Shown here in pieces: positions 63,897 to 64,000 of a stretch of 64,000 bases of DNA. Made by a program: the position numbers and the translations under genes. The stretch is taken from NCBI GenBank assembly GCA_945830395.1, contig CALZYE010000006.1, positions 1-64,000 of the forward strand, given 5' to 3'. Under the pieces are notes generated by a model. It was not told the origin of the DNA. It ran no database searches and worked only from the letters and a program-made list of their open reading frames with translations. Origin of the DNA: an uncultured Clostridia bacterium. Lineage in GTDB: Bacteria; Bacillota; Clostridia; Peptostreptococcales; Anaerovoracaceae. Each line of letters begins with the position of its first letter. The stretch's first letter is position 1.

Positions 63897-64000
63897 TTAA
63901 ATCGTGAGTATATCCGGCTCGCCATCTGTGATGGCCAGGGTATTCTCATAATGTGCGGCCAAGCCGCCATCTTCCGTTACAACAGTCCAGTTGTTGAGAA
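63897..64000 (-). CDS. map: Methionine aminopeptidase, C-terminal part (cut by window end)
   Basis: Only the last 33 codons are in the window. On the minus strand they read LNNWTVVTEDGGLAAHYENTLAITDGEPDILTI followed by TAA, the usual end of bacterial methionine aminopeptidase, which contributes one metal ligand in HYENTLAIT. Position before infA fits the conserved order. The 5' part lies beyond base 64000. Confidence 0.9.
   Translation of the reverse strand, partial: LNNWTVVTEDGGLAAHYENTLAITDGEPDILTI

Noticed and set aside
1-64000. tRNA, rRNA, CRISPR arrays, insertion sequences, prophage
   Set aside because: None recognised by eye: no regularly spaced repeats, no transposase or integrase motifs, and no rRNA-like stretches. 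A tRNA scan could still find a missed gene.

Overview
The window reads as a low-GC, Gram-positive-type anaerobe of the Bacillota, class Clostridia. Pointers are RNase Y, DivIVA, SepF, RqcH, YlxM-Ffh, teichoic-acid-type CDP-glycerol enzymes, a butyryl-CoA-dehydrogenase/EtfBA operon and Firmicutes gene orders. A family-level placement (something like Anaerovoracaceae / Family XIII) is only a guess. The first 46 bases are not biological: they match the Illumina Nextera P5 end, an i5 index and the transposase adapter, so this is a contig end. No rRNA, tRNA, CRISPR array, transposase or phage gene was seen.

Layout. 47-2.8 kb: rqcH (+), a small alarmone synthetase (-) and a tiny zinc-ribbon gene (+). 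2.9-11.6 kb (all -): one long housekeeping block that is transcribed ylxM-ffh-rpsP-khpA-rimM-trmD, then an HlyD-like gene, yggS, sepF, yggT, divIVA, lspA, rluD. 11.7-30.6 kb (-): a large, visibly AT-richer envelope-polymer locus. It holds sppA, an LCP ligase, a TagGH-type exporter, two cytidylyltransferase genes (one fused to a Gfo/Idh-like domain), two catalytic LicD genes each followed by a degenerate LicD paralogue, an ornithine-cyclodeaminase-family gene, a class V aminotransferase, two CDP-glycerol glycerophosphotransferases, tagD, a lipoprotein D,D-carboxypeptidase-like gene, a decayed tagD remnant and a secreted protein of unknown function. 30.8-33.9 kb (-): bcd-etfB-etfA. 34.1-41.9 kb (-): rny, iscS, thiI, an alanine:sodium symporter, folD, yitT. 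42-46.8 kb (+): an NSS-type transporter, csoR and a copA whose 3' end encodes a CopZ-like domain. 46.9-50.7 kb (-): UPF0210, ACT, radical SAM and D-cysteine desulfhydrase-like genes. 51-53.5 kb (+): malic enzyme and fumarase. 53.6-60.3 kb (-): a nonsense-split membrane protein and a variant Dlt-like operon. 60.5-64 kb (-): the map-infA-rpmJ-rpsM-rpsK-rpsD-rpoA-rplQ ribosomal operon.

The two most interesting systems are both envelope-modifying. The first is the Dlt-like operon, transcribed as AMP-ligase, carrier protein, PLP decarboxylase, MBOAT, SGNH protein. It adds a fold-III decarboxylase, whose stop/start overlaps the carrier-protein gene, to what is otherwise a DltA/C/B/D set. This suggests that a carrier-bound amino acid is decarboxylated before export and transfer. 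The second is the LicD locus, where a module of catalytic LicD, pseudo-LicD and TagD occurs twice, with a third tagD remnant.

Smaller oddities include a probable AUU start codon for rluD, an in-frame TAG splitting a SurA-like gene, an internal ribosome-binding site inside copA that could give free CopZ, and a promoter whose -35 box lies inside the preceding terminator. All protein assignments come from reading motifs and gene context; no database search was run.
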